A stretch of 64,000 nt of DNA from Prinia subflava (lineage: Eukaryota > Chordata > Aves > Passeriformes > Cisticolidae). Position numbers and translations under genes: made by a program. Location of the stretch: positions 15,761,162 through 15,825,161 of the forward strand of contig NC_086283.1 of the NCBI RefSeq assembly GCF_021018805.1. Direction: 5' to 3'. Under the pieces are notes generated by a model. The model was given only the letters and a program-made list of their open reading frames with translations, had not been told where the DNA came from and made no database searches. Below are positions 50,111 to 63,020 of the stretch, one piece after another. The first letter of the stretch is position 1. Each line of letters opens with the position of its first letter.

Positions 50111-53080
50111 CTGAATTTGCTGGGGTTGTTCATTGTGCATGATAACTAAGAAATCTCATGTGTTGCTTCACTTATTCTAGGGCACATAAGTTGGAACTCT
50201 AACAACTACTGGCTCAAGTCAAAATCTTTCAAGCCCTTAATGAGGGAATTATTTTACACTTACCCCTTGCAGTGAAAGCTAGTACATAAATATTTTTCAT
50301 GCAATAATCACTCTTGGGTACATCTGAAGAAACTTGGGTTCAGTCCCAAACTGCTCTGGTCAGCAACCTCTGCCAATGCTGTTTGATATTTGGCTCCCTA
50401 CATGAGATTTGAACATTCAAAACTCTTCATGGGATTTGAAGAGTTTATTTTACTCATTTTATTTTACTCATCTTCATGTTATATACACAACTTGAGATGT
50501 CCTCCCTTCATTGTCAAGGAAGTTTGGTAGGTGCCTCTCTTCAGATATTAGTTTACGCATTTCCTAGGACAGACTCTGGATTAATCCATTTTATTTCAGC
50601 CTGGACAACTTATTTTCGAACAAGCAGAGACTGGGCTAGAGGAAACACACTCTTGGCTCTCCATCTCCCTTGTGCACTCTGTTGGAAGAAGCTGAAGGCA
50701 TTTCTCATTCTTCCTGAAGTCTATTTCTTCTTCAGAGTGCTGCTTCTACATAGTAGGCAAATCTCCCAGACAAGCACCTGTATTCACACTTAGGTTTCGC
50801 TCCAGCTGCTGGGAGGACATTGCAGGATCCTTATGCAACATACACGCATCTGACAATATTGGGTCCTTTATTCCTTTCAGCACACTTTTATGTACATAGT
50901 CTTATTGTGTTCTTTATTCTCCCTTTTCTCCTGATTCCAAAACTTTATGCATGCTGAAAATATTTATTTCAGGACTTTTCCCTAGGGCATTTGCACATAG
51001 GGAAACAACAAACTGGGAAATTGCCACATCTTTATTATTTTCAGATTTACAATTAGTTTAGCTTTTGTCTGATTTTTTTTAATGTGTATTTCTGTCCTTC
51101 TATGGTACATTTTATCTCTATGAAGCCTGATTTTAGGTGTATTTTCACCCCCTTCCATATTCTACAGAGGCAAAACTTTTGCTTTTTTCAATATGTGTTT
51201 TCAGCTCTGTCTCAAGACTGCATGCTGCTTTTCTTTGTGATCAATGCAGGATGAAAAAAAAAACAACCCAACCTCTCATGCTCTTTACTCTAGTCCAGTA
51301 CTGGCTGAATTTTAAAGGCTTCTCATGCCCTCTCAGTTTTGCTTTCACTGTGTGCTTTGTGATCTGGTAATCTAGTCCACTGAGCACCAAGCTTTGTTTC
51401 CAACATGTTGAGACTGACCTATCTCTTCTGCAGACTGATACCACTCTACTTTATTTTCTTCTAAGCCTCTGTCAAGGACATCTAGTAATATCTTCCTCAG
51501 AAGTCCTTGGAAAACTAATGTTAAATTATGAGTGCAAACTCTCCCTCTTTATAGTAATATGTCTTGTGTAAGTGTAAATTCCCTGGACTTCTGTAAAGGC
51601 TTTGGTTTCATGTGCAAAACGTAGCTCTCAAAGCTAGGATTCATTCTGGTCATGCAGGAAATTTTGGGACCCACATCTGATAAACAGAACTGTTCTTTCT
51701 TCCCTGAGCTAGGGAAGAAACAAAACAAATCCAGTGGAACTGCCTTAATAATGCAAAATTTAACAAATCCTCCTTTCTCTCAAACATCAATTAATTTTTA
51801 TACCCAAACAACCACTGGATTTCTACAGCTGCACTGGAGGTTCTCCTCACCTCCTTCTCGCTGGTGCTTCTCTTTCTCCTGATTAGCCTGTGTTTTTGTG
51901 GCAAGCTTTAGGGTTTCATCACACAGCAAAAATGAGTCCTCATCAGAGCAGCAGATTCAGTAATATAAAAACCAACAGAAAGAAATGTAAAGGATAAGAA
52001 TGTGGCTCTGTCTCCTAGTTACTCTGATTAAAACTTGTGCTGTTGTTAGTGGATTCTGGGAAGAAATTTCCTGGCAAAAAGATAGAGGAAGATGTTGTGG
52101 GAGGTTTCTGGCCTATCCATGTAGTTTACTAGCACACCACATGGCCTTTGACCTTCATACTTCTACATGAATTTGGGTTAAAAACCTCTAGGTGATTCAG
52201 CTTTCCAGAGCTCCATTGTACAGCAGCCTCTGGCACTGAGCATACTCAGCAGCCACATGGCATCACAACAAAATCAGGGAGCCCACAAAGCTAAAGCAAA
52301 GAAAATCCCACTTCACTGTCACTTGGTAGAGGTGACAACCAGAAGTTACTGATACCTTTTGGCTCAACCCTGCTGCCGTCATCAATGTCCATAGGAAAAA
52401 AAAAGTTATTAAAAAAACCCCCCAAAGCACACAACATTAAGTCTAGCATTTCAAAACAATGCTGTTAAAAAGCTGATGGTAATTACAATCTTAACATTAC
52501 AGCCATGACTGTGCACATACCTCCATCTTAAACAGAAATCACAGGCACTATTAAAGCTCAGGTATTAATACCAAATTCCCTGTGGTTTTTTATAACATTT
52601 TTTTTAGGATTCAAACAATTGTTTCTTTTTATCTGAAATCCTCCAGGTCTGCAATGCCTTAAAATGCTTAATATATTTGACATGACACATTATTCTATGT
52701 CACTCTCTGTTGCATAGGCTGCTTCTTCAACTAGTATGACAAACTGTCACAGGGGAGGAGGCATCAAGAGGAAAGGAAATATGCATTTTAATCTCATCAG
52801 GGTAGTCAGGGTGTGAAGTTAAGGCAGGTGCATTGTATGTGTGACAGTCTTCAAAAGTAAAGTCCTTTTACTTGATAGGGAAATGGGCAATTTGGGGGTG
52901 GTTTTCCACAGTCTGGGACAGCTGGGCTTTAACTGCACCCAGGACCAGAATATCTAAAGTTACTATTCTCCCCTATAAGGTCCCAAATTTTAATGTGTGC
53001 TTAGTGCAGATAAGTGGAAATTTTTAAGACACAAGCTGCCCGAAAATGCAGACATGCAGAGTGCCTTTGAAAGTGGGGCA

Positions 53081-53116
53081 TCTTTTTTCTTTTTTTTTCT
53101 TTTTTCTTCTTTTTTC
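53081..53116. repeat. Polypyrimidine (T-rich) tract
   Basis: Thirty-six bases of T with a few C on the + strand. Low-complexity sequence with no adjoining element recognised. Confidence 0.9.
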
Positions 53117-54006
53117 AAACAAAATCATGCACGTATAGTAGGCAGGTAGGTGGGGTGGCGGGGGTGCCTTGTAAAAAAGTATAAATTGGGAGTCCAGTGC
53201 ATCTGGATGGGCTGTGGTATCTGTTTCATGAAATCACTGGCAACAGGGTGGCATACAGGGAGTATGAAGCAGGAAATCATCAGCAGGTTTTGTTCTGTGA
53301 TTTGCCTCAGCGATACCATGACAATATTGGCTGCATTCCCACAGGGCACAAATAAAGCAGCAGTTCAGGAAGCCTGACGTTAGTTCACAGAAATCTGATG
53401 ATGCCCATCGAATTTCCCACTGCTGTGATAATGCAGCTCCAGCCAGCTGCTAGATTTCCTTCTTGTAAATCCTTTCCAAAGTACAAGGGAAAAAAGTCCA
53501 CAGTGAGCAGAGTCCAAACCAGACCAGTCTCTTCCATTCTTCAACCTGTAACATATCCAGCTGGGCTGTGGAGGTGAGACTGAAGAAATTAAGATTTGTC
53601 CTAAATTTAATGTTCCCTTGTGAACCACTTTTAAACACCTTTTGTGCTTTTATGCTTCCAAGACCTTTCAGAGGCAGATCCAGACTGGAGCAAGGGTGGT
53701 GCTGCCTCTATTAGAGAATATTTGGATAAGCTCTTCTACATCACCGAGCAGTATACTTCATATCCTTTGCCAGGAGTTTGAGGGAAACTTAGGAGGAAAT
53801 CAGACAGCTATTTGCTGCCTAAGTAGCCTACTTCTAGCCCCAAACTTTGACCATGTGTATTCATAGGCACTATGAACATATGATTACAACTGAGTGGGTT
53901 AAGCTGGAGATGTGTATGTGATAAAGAAGAAAAGGAGCACTCTTGTGTAGCCTGAATAGATTTGTGTTTATCTTTCTGATATCTGTACAAGTTGGTACGT
54001 ATTTTC

Positions 54007-54029
54007 TCCTTTTTTTTTTTTTTTTTCCC
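54007..54029. repeat. Polypyrimidine tract with T17
   Basis: TCC, then 17 T, then CCC on the + strand. Simple sequence. Confidence 0.9.
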
Positions 54030-56659
54030 ATCCAGTTGTTTTTTCCTCACTTTACCATATATATTTTCATGACTTGACTCAAAGCTTTCAAGAGTGATGG
54101 TGACTTAGAAGGAGAGTTGTTAAATAATACAAACTCATGAATTTCGGAGATGGAACATTCAGATATTTCTAAATGATGTACTAGGTTTTATTTCCAGCTG
54201 AAATTTTTGGCCATTTGGAAGGAGAAATGCAGGCACATGGGCTGGTATTGCTGGCATCCCATCAACTTGCCAGATTAGGAGAGCTCTGGCTTGACTCTGG
54301 TCATGCAGAAATGCCAGTCAAATGGTAACTGCATCGTAATCCATAAATCTGACCTTTGGGATTTCCTGTGAAGGTAGTGCTCTCACACAGCAAATCAAAT
54401 ATTTCACAAAGCACTGAACTCGAAAGGATAAAACACAGGAACATATTTCTAGCCATAAAACACTGGAAGAATATGTATGTCTGCTCTATAACTGTACTAA
54501 ACTCTAGGATGACTAGCAGTGTGCATTGTAAATGCAGCAGTTCTGTTATGTTTGGAAATGCACAGAAATACCACAGGCAAGTTACTGAGAGAGAGGAATT
54601 ATGAAATTGTTGTGCTTTTTAGCAGGTCTGAGTGCAGGACTGTGTTTGCAGATGGCAAGATCACTGTTCAGAGTGGGCTGTTATCAACCATATGTCTAAA
54701 AAGAGCCCCAAATCTCTTATCAGGCCTTAGATTATTCACTAATTTGGCCCTAAAATTTATATTTTCTTTTTGTGAAGAACACATACTCAATACATGCACA
54801 TTTGCTGCCTTTTCTTACTGATATAGCAAACTAATATCAAACTTTGTAAAAATAATGATTTATGAAAAGTAATGACTGTTACTTCAGCTTTAAAGTAAAA
54901 TTATTGCAACAAGAATGGTATTTTTCCAAGCTGGCTCTTAAATCTGGGCTAAAACTCCCTATTCTCGCTTGAAATGGGCATACAAAATTCCCAGGCAAAA
55001 TGAAAACAGTCAAAAGTCAAAAGAAACAGGCAATTTTTGAATGATGGAACTAAAACCAGAACAAGTGTGCTAGTGTCAGGCTTCATTGTGAAAAACAGAA
55101 AATATGATTTGACAAGGGAGTCGCCCATCATATTGCTTTATTAGTTGTTTTTGGTTGGGGTTATTTTTTTTTTTAATTTGGAAAGTTAGCTTTCTATTTT
55201 TAACATTCAGAAAGCTATTTCTGAGGGAACACAGTAATGTCATAAAGGTTGTTTTGTAGGTCTACTCTCACCAAAATGTATAGCCAGAAAGAGCTACTTC
55301 ATACTGCTGGTTCAAACACTATCTGCAAAATTCTCTCCATCTGTCAAATGAAAACAACTCAGAATGAAATAGATTTAAACGTAAATAGTTTTAAATATGC
55401 ACATGAATACATTCTTCCATACTCCTGTAATTGTGCTGATTATCCAGAGGAAATCTCCTTGTGTTGTAAAGTGTTGATTTTTCTATCTGCTTAATATCTC
55501 ATGTTTTCCAGGTGAGACATTTTGAATTAATTATAGAATGACAGATGTCTAGAAGACAGGCCCTAGATTAGATGTGGAGGCCAAGGGTTGATTATGTTTT
55601 AAATCTACTTAGATTGTCACATGACAGTGGTGTACTCTGTGTCTTGACAAACTTAAAAACCAGGTGGGCATCATACATACTGCTGGACATTTTGCCCTTG
55701 AAATCATTAGCAACTCCCTCAAAAGACCCCAAATGAATCCAATTGAACTCATTAACTAATTTAAATATAAACTCTGCATTCTGAATACAGTCACTTCATC
55801 CCAAGGTGATGGTTCTGAAAATGTGAAGTAACTGAAGTTAAAATGTGAAGTAACAGATGGTTAAAATACAGGCAAAATTTATTACCTTAAATGCAGAATA
55901 ATCCTAAATATCCTTTCTCAGACTTTGCAGAAGTGTCCTTATTCATTTTCAGCATGATTGGTACAATTTTCAGTCTAAGATTTTCCAATACAAATGGAAG
56001 AAAATTATTGGATAGAGTTAAAATAGGCTTTAATGACCATGAAAGCAGCCTACAACTACACATTGGAAGAACAATTTGCTATTTCTTCAAAATACATACC
56101 AGTCTGTCTATCTGTCAACTCCCTTAACATAGAATATATATAAATTTGTGTATTAAAAAGAAGTACCTAAGAGTTTGCTTCTGACAGGTGCTGAATGCCT
56201 GACAGAAGAAGCTCAGAAACTGTCAGGATCCTACTCAAAATAGATGATTTTCACAGACAGCAGAATAACTGTGAAAGAACATTCCTAACCTCAAATAAAT
56301 ACCAGTTTACCAACTTCACTTTCTGATCAGAATTGAAACAACACAGTATTGTTTATCCATGAGATGTCCTATAGTTTTTCTATTTTTTTTTGTATTTAAT
56401 TTTTGAATTTACAGACAAAAAATTTTTAAAGGTTAAGTAACATTTTTGTTTGTTTGTTTGTTTTTATGTGCAGTTTCCCATAACAGAAACTAGGAGACTT
56501 GCAAAATTCTCATGAAATGCCTATTAATTTGCATCTTGTTCCAGAGGTAGGATTTGACTCATATCCAATGAGAACATTTGTTTTGACATCAAAGAGGTTC
56601 AGAAGAACTGCCTAATCAGGTAGGGAAGTGTCTCAAAATTTCTGTTGTCCCTTTGGAGT

Positions 56660-57090
56660 CTGAACTAGATTTAGATAGTAAGTTATTAAACAGATATTAA
56701 GATATTAAACAGTATAGATACCAATACAGATCCCTGAACAACAGCCTTCATAACTGGTCTCCCTCTGGACACTGAGGTGTTGACTTCTCTCCAGATGCAA
56801 ACATCTGTCCAATTCCTTATCCATCATAGAGCCCACCCATCAAAACCATATATCTACAGTTTAGAGAGGAGGATCTCATGCAGGACACTATCAAAGCTTA
56901 CAGAACTGCAGAGGGATGACATCCGTAATTCTTCCCTTGTCCACTGACGGAGTCACTCCATCACAGAAGGCCCTGGGGTTGCTCAGACAGGACTTGCCCT
57001 TGGAGAAGCCATGCTGGCTGTCTGAAATCACCTCCCCATCCCCATGTGCCTTAGCACAGCTTCCAGGAGGATCTGTTCCATTTAATTGCT
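56660..57090 (-). pseudogene. CR1 LINE reverse-transcriptase fragment, broken
   Basis: Read on the - strand, this stretch encodes part of the CR1 ORF2 reverse transcriptase. Recognisable motifs in order are [28 protein letters not shown], then (in a shifted frame) [24 protein letters not shown] and QGSVL followed by LFNI. The region spans the conserved RT core up to the segment after the PQGS-type motif. It is inactive: about two bases are missing near 56896, shifting the frame, and in-frame stops lie at 56854-56856 and 56824-56826. The YADD-type catalytic segment that should follow is not recognisable. Both element ends are missing, so this is an internal remnant; edges are approximate. Confidence 0.9.
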
Positions 57091-57544
57091 TTACAGTCGC
57101 CTTTGCAGTCATTTTACATGTTCACCAAGTCAATTCTGATGTTCAAAACAGCTTTGTGTGTGCATATATACTTGTTTTTGTTTGACTATTTTTGCAAACT
57201 GTTGGAAATAAACTTCAGATAGCACTGACATATATAATTTATGCAGAGGAAAGTATTCAAACATTCTTTCTTCACGTGAGATATGTGTTTATTACAAAAT
57301 CTTGAACTGTCTGTGTGTGAGACAAGGTAAAAAAGAAAATCCACGTAGCTTAACGTTCTCCACGTAGAGCCTAATTTTATGGATATGAGGATATAAAAAC
57401 AGATAAATGTAACAAGACGCATCATCACTGAAGGCTACTAACATTTCTGTATACATGAGAAAATTAACTGGCAGCACAATAACTGTGTTGGGGAGCTATG
57501 CCCAAGTAACTCCCTGCATATTTGATTCTGAAATAAAAGTGACT
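57091..57544. other. Non-coding DNA, no gene seen
   Basis: A/T-rich unique sequence between the CR1 remnant and the TTATTC repeat cluster. Nothing recognised. Confidence 0.5.
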
Positions 57545-57696
57545 TTATTCTAGAGTGATTATTCCCTTCTGGAAGCAGAATCATTATTCTGGAAAAAAAT
57601 TTCTGTTATTCTGGAACTGAATGTCTGCACTGGGGAGTTATTCCAGAATAGTTAAATTATACCAAAATAGCAATAATGGAAGTTATTACAGAACAG
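57545..57696. repeat. Cluster of TTATTCYRGAA-like repeats, possible DNA-transposon relic
   Basis: Related motifs recur at 57545 (TTATTCTAG), 57559 (TTATTCCCTTCTGGA), 57584 (TTATTCTGGAA), 57606 (TTATTCTGGAA), 57638 (TTATTCCAGAATA) and 57683 (TTATTACAGAACA). Two of them form an inverted pair (TATTCTGGAA near 57607 against TTCCAGAATA at 57641-57650). Such repeated and inverted motifs could be the decayed end of an old DNA transposon, but I cannot assign a family. Confidence 0.4.
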
Positions 57697-58859
57697 CTCT
57701 GCTGGTTAATTTCCCCTGAGTAGAGCGGACCAAAGGTTGAGTTACACCAGAGTGTATCATACATAATTATGTGAGTGATTGCTGTAAAGTAAAACAGATT
57801 TTAAAAGGAATTACTCCCTTTTAAGACAACTTCTCATACTCCTCCTCCATCTCCCTCTTCCTCCCTGCCCCAAATAAAATCCCATTTAATTAAGCCCTGC
57901 AGCTAAGAAAGTTTCAAATAAAAAAGAATGATTAAGTTCAGGGGCAGGATAGTAAATTATTGTAGCCATTCCCATCTAAACTGGAAGAGACATCTATGGT
58001 TGGCACTATGCTGTTTACTGTCTCACACGTGTCATTCATGCTGGATTGTCCTCCTTTGCATGCACAGGGACAGCTATCATCATGCAGAAACAAAACCCTC
58101 TTGTGTCTGTTCTTACTAAGCTGTGGTTGTTTCAATGGATTTCACTTTGTGTCCTGGAAGGTGCCAAGCCCCAGAGCACACAGTGTGAATCTGTCTTTCT
58201 GAAGCAACTCTTGCACTTGGGGCCTCATCCTTAGCTAATGAGAAATGGGAGAGGGAGGAAAGAGGGAATTTCTAGCACTTAAAAACGGGTACGTCAAGGT
58301 AATATATTGGAATAAACTAAAAAGATCTGTAGATATTATAAACCTCAGCTTTGTAGGGAGCATAATGATAAACTTGTGGCTTTTGTCAAGCCTCTGCCTC
58401 CTGTCAAGCTTTCCTTTGCCTTTTGTTCCTGGGACTGGACAGTTTGGTGAAGTCCAGGATTTGGACTTCATTAAAACTAAGACTATTCCACACAATTAGG
58501 GCTGTGCTCTTGTTCCTAAAGTAAGAAACATCCCCTTGCACTCTGCTCTGTTGTGGTGTACACTGGATGTAGATCAGGCCACCCTGACTCCCCAGGGGTG
58601 TTAAATGAGCAGCACTGTCAGGGGCACAGTCCCATTCTGTGGAGGTCTTGCATAGCTCTGGGAGCTTCTGAAAGATTTATTTTAAAGCAACAGCCAGGAA
58701 AGCAAGGTAGGAGGCCTTCTGCTAGGCATTCTTCAACTATTACCCTCCTATCTGGAAGCCACAGGTCTGAGGACTTTTGGGTTCTGCCCTTTAATATCTT
58801 CTCAGTTAGCAAAAACAGATTTAAGTAAGACAGCTCTCTTCCCAGGACAGATTTTGACT
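57697..58859. other. Non-coding DNA, no gene seen
   Basis: A pyrimidine-rich CTCCTCCATCTCCC-type run lies near 57840-57870. Overlapping frames of 60-90 codons at 57928-58870 occur on both strands and none is recognised. Confidence 0.5.
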
Positions 58860-59260
58860 GGTACTTGCACATTAAATGTCAAGCAGAAGAGAAATTTTCT
58901 TGCTGGAGTCATTTGATATTGTACTGTATTGCACAATGCAACTGCTTATCTCGGGTTGCAGAGGTTATTTGCTGCAGGGAAGGCTGAGAATGTCATTAGA
59001 GCACCGTGCCCTGAGATAACCTGCAGCATATCATTAAACCATCTAATGACTCTATGGCCCATTGACCTCCATCACTCATTTGCTAACAATGTTTGTTATT
59101 TACAGGCACTAGGGAAATTACTGTTGAGTTATCACTCAACTTTCCCTTGCTGCTGCCATCACAATACCTGGTGATATGCAACAGGAAAATGTAGAAAGCC
59201 AGTAAATTTACTTTAAAGATATGATCTGGTGTGCATATGAATTAAGTCTGTAGATGCATT
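58860..59260. promoter_or_regulatory. Candidate conserved non-coding element
   Basis: Unique sequence with dense factor-like sites: ATTA/TAAT cores (CATTAAACCATCTAATGAC near 59033-59050), a SOX-like AACAATG (59085-59091) abutting a forkhead-like TGTTTGT (59090-59096), and a GTTGAGT/ACTCAAC dyad (59123-59140). No simple repeats and no convincing exon. The overlapping SOX and forkhead sites suggest an enhancer, but this is inferred from motif appearance only. Confidence 0.27.
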
Positions 59261-60324
59261 TATTGAGTCCCCCCCCTGCTGTCATCACCCCCACCCTACA
59301 AAATCTTGTATACCACTCTTGTTACTGAAATAATATTTTCACTAAGCCATGCCTTGCCATCCAGCTTGGGGTTCAACTGGCTGAAATTTTCTCTTAAAAG
59401 CATGTTATGCAACAATATGGAATGGAGATAAATCTGGTGATGGGAGAAGCTGAATACATAGATAATTGGTACTTGTACTGAAAATGTCACTTAGCCCCCA
59501 GATTCTTAAAGTAAAGCAATTGGGACTTTTAAATTGCTATCTTTTTCTGCAGATGTGAAGTATTTGCAACCCCTCATATAAAACATTTCTTCCTTTAAAA
59601 AGGGTATTTTCAAAGGCACTTAAGGCTATTAGACAGTGAAACCTTACTGGAACTGAAAGGTACTGGCTTGGATTTTTGTTTGGTTGTGAGATTTTGGAAG
59701 ATAAGTGAAGGTAGTTGTTTATTTAAACTATTTTGCAGTTAATAATAGAATAAATAAAACTGGAGGTGTTTTCAGAAAATATTAAGCTTTTCAATGGTTG
59801 AAAGTCTATTCAGCAAGTTAAATTAACCTGCTGTTTTTCCAAAGTATGAGCAATTGAACTTTCTTTTGTGGTAAATGAGGGTTAATGAAGAACGTGAAAT
59901 ACAGATGGAATAATATTCCAATCACGTGCCTGCTTGCAACCTCACAGAGAGGGGTATAGCTTTCACTGCCTTCAGTGAATTATGACAGTACAAAACAAGG
60001 CACTGTGTACTGCTAGAATTAATTAGCATTACTGGCTCCATTTGAGGGTGACCAGATGTCCACAGCCAAAGCAGGACACCTGTCTCTGGTTGCCAGGATC
60101 TCAAAAGGACAACAACATGGAAATCAAGCCAAATTATGTTTGTATTGCAAAAATTACTCCAACTTTGGGGATTTTCCTTTGCAAAAGGGAATAATAACAT
60201 AAACAAGTGGTGTTTGTGCTTGAGAGAGTCTTATTCTGTTACCATACCTACTGCAGTTTTCCCTTTTAAAGCAGGAGTGAGTTTGCAGGGTTCTTCAAAG
60301 TCTCGCTCATTATTGCTTCTTCAA
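59261..60324. other. Non-coding DNA, no gene seen
   Basis: A C7 run lies near 59271-59277. GGGTGACCAGATGTCC near 60047 resembles the start of a repeat seen in some amniote genomes but is too short to assign. Nothing else recognised. Confidence 0.5.
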
Positions 60325-60400
60325 TACCACTTCTTCACCATCTGTAAAATAGGGTTAATAAAAAATAATATTGTAAGTGTAACAGTGTGAAATACAAAGG
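60325..60400 (+). mobile_element. Probable MIR SINE remnant
   Basis: CTTCACCATCTGTAAAATAG followed by GGTTAATAAAAAATAATA and TTGTAAG...GTGTGAAATACA matches the MIR core order CCTCATCTGTAAAATGGGGATAATAATA, then a GTTGTTGTGAGGATTAAATG-like block. The CATCTGTAAAAT stretch is identical. It is an ancient, diverged copy; the tRNA-like 5' part was not recognised, and the edges are uncertain. Confidence 0.6.
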
Positions 60401-62579
60401 AATATGTCTGGGGCACAAATCCAGCAAGAATAAATAATCAGACCAGCTAAGGAAATTCAGGGCATCAGCTCAAATCAGTCTGTAGAGTACCACAGTTTAA
60501 GGATAGTACTAACCAGGTGTGGTGTTAAGTGACCCAATAAAATTTTACAAAGCTGAATAAAGGTGAGACCAAACAAAAGGTCAGGTTTTGTCATCTGATA
60601 ACACAAAACTGATCATAATCCAATAATGGGTACACCAGCAGCCGGGAAAAGCTCACCATGATGATAGACAAATGAATTACCGCAGCTTAATGACATCAGC
60701 TGACTGGAGCAGTGTCCTCTGCCACCAGCAAATGCTATCTAAAATGCATTAAACTAATGCTTTAATCTAGACCACAATGAACTTGCTACACTGCAGTAAT
60801 TCCATTCAATTTTGTGTCACAACCCCTCCAACTTTTCACTAGGTTTTATTTCAGCCAATGCAGGTTTAGTGACTGACTCCAAAACTCCAGATCCCCAACA
60901 CTGGGATTCAGTAGAGACACTCAATTCAATGCTGCCTTCATCAGATTCCAGAATGAAGACCCTCACATTCAAATCCATCTTGAAGAAATACTGACCCAAT
61001 ACCAGTCCCTTCACTCTCTTTCACTCTGGTCAGTCTTTTAGTAGAAAAGCTCTCTGTGGGTATCTTTATTTTACTGCTGATCTTCTTCAAGATGTACCAT
61101 GATGTGCAAGCACCAAGTTTCTCTCAAATATTTTTTGCAGTGAAACTGCCAGCATACCCCTCCATAAAGTAAAGGTACCGTTCTTATACTAGGAAATATT
61201 CTGATAATCAATCCCTCCTACTTCTGAGTACAAGCCTGAGAAGAGGACCCAACAGAGATATTTGTGGACATGTAAGTTTATCATGAAGGTTGTAAAAGGC
61301 ACAGAAGCATGGTCCCTGCTAAGTCACTTAACGGGTTAAGTTTTCTCGCTGTATAAAGTGCTCCTTTCAATCTAGGATAGTCTTCTTCATCTCTCAGCCA
61401 TAGGAGTTCATTAAGGCTCCTCCTGATCTGTTAATAAGCCACCTATTCAGATCTCTTTATGCTTCCAGGTTTGAAACTGCTAACTCATTTTGAATGGAAC
61501 ACTGGCTGCTTTCTTTGTTATCTTTTACATCTGCAGTCAGTGAAATCTTATCAAGAGTGGACATGTAATTAACATGAAGAATAATGGAGTAAATGACTTT
61601 CATCCAAGCAGAAGCCCTGTGAAGTAGTGAGATGGTAACAGCACAGACCTTCCCTGCGAGGGTCCAGCACAAGAATGTAAACAGGTGCTTGGGGTAGCAC
61701 CTTAAAAATAAAATAACAAAGATGTGATAAGGGACCATCTTCTGGGAAGAAAAACGAGGCATTCTTTTGTTGCAAATGGATTAACTCAGCTAGTGAGCAA
61801 GACAGGAAGTGGGCTTCTTGGGAAAGTGAGCTCTCATGGTGCAAAGAAGGATCTATGCCAAAGTGAATGGTCCTAGGCTCCTTCTGTCTTCAGAAAGTGG
61901 ACAGGCATGATGAAGGAACAGCACTAGGGAAATAGGACAACACAGTATAGATGTTACAGATGGATTTCAGATCAACCACATATAGAATCCCTTCTGTGGA
62001 CTCTGTGCCTGTCTGTTTTTAACAGTCAGATGTCCTCTGAGGGTCAATTTATAAATCTGGAGAACCTGCAGGATATGGGAGGTAAAAAAGGTGTGCTTCA
62101 ATTACTAGACCATCAGGGGGTAGCCCTGAGGTAGCCCTAGACTTTACTTCTTGGTAAACATCGCAATATAATCTTGTAGTCTACCAGGAAATAATCAGGT
62201 GGAGTAGTCACAAAGGATGTGGAAGGGAACGATGGCACTCTGGTGTTCTCAAATCAAAGCAAGGCATGGGACTGACTCCCTGGAATTTGAACACATCAGC
62301 CTGGTAAGCTGGTAAGCAGGAAAGGTTTACTGAAAACTGTATGTCAGAAATCGCCTATTTAATAATTACCTGCGGATTGTGGCAAAACTATTTCTTGTCT
62401 TTGTCTCAACTTTACCAAGGAGGCTAACAAGTGTGAGGCTGACAAGTCAGGAGCCCAGTGAGGGGTCCAAATCCAAACCACAGCAGCGTGACAACAAATT
62501 ATCATCTTTTAGCTGGGATTTTATCTGTTTTGGATGTTAACTCCTCTGAATCCTATCATTAAATGCACAACAATCTACT
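60401..62579. other. Non-coding DNA, no gene seen
   Basis: No gene, RNA or repeat family recognised. Small imperfect doublets occur (GGTAGCCCT twice near 62118-62140; GCTGGTAAG near 62307-62315). Confidence 0.5.
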
Positions 62580-63020
62580 TTTTGACAGTACACTTAATAA
62601 TTGGAGAATGCTCGTGGTAACTATGATGTATACCAGACTTTTCTTTGGTATCCTTCAGTACTTTGCTGCTTCCTTGGTAGTCCATAGAGGTGATAATTGT
62701 GTGTAGAGTGTGCTGAGGGTTTTATTTTTAAAAAATGTAGTAGTTATTGTCTATTTCTGTCACAGCTTTTATGGTGTTTCAGTGATGGCTTGACAATTTT
62801 TATTTTCAAATTGACAGTTCCGATAATGATGTACTACTCAGGAAATCTGTAAATCTTCTGCTGAATAAATCCTCTGTATATTTTTGTTTAATGTATTTGG
62901 CAGCATTTTAATGGATTTAAAATTACATTTATTGTTCGAGATATTGTGTGACAAGGGATGGATTTCAACCACTCCCTTCCCAGGAAACATAGCCTTATTA
63001 CTTGATGCAGAAATACTGCT
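62580..63020. promoter_or_regulatory. Weak candidate conserved non-coding element
   Basis: A/T-rich unique sequence without simple repeats, with several TTTAAT/ATTTAAA/AATAAT-type cores and few homopolymers. It has the look of conserved non-coding DNA, but the support is weaker than for the other candidate blocks and the boundaries are arbitrary. Confidence 0.15.

Larger units (their letters stand above)
50111..56659. other. Non-coding DNA, no gene seen
   Basis: Pyrimidine tracts lie at 53081-53116 and 54007-54029. A MIR/tRNA-SINE-like GGGTTCAGTCCC motif near 50338-50349 is too short to call. A 15-bp direct repeat (AAAATGTGAAGTAAC) occurs at 55818-55832 and 55840-55854. No gene was recognised. 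Confidence 0.55.

Noticed and set aside
50338..50349. GGGTTCAGTCCC resembling a tRNA/SINE B box
   Set aside because: Only a dozen bases match; no A box or tRNA fold could be found around it.
60047..60062. GGGTGACCAGATGTCC resembling the start of an amniote repeat
   Set aside because: The match stops after about 16 bases; too short to assign.
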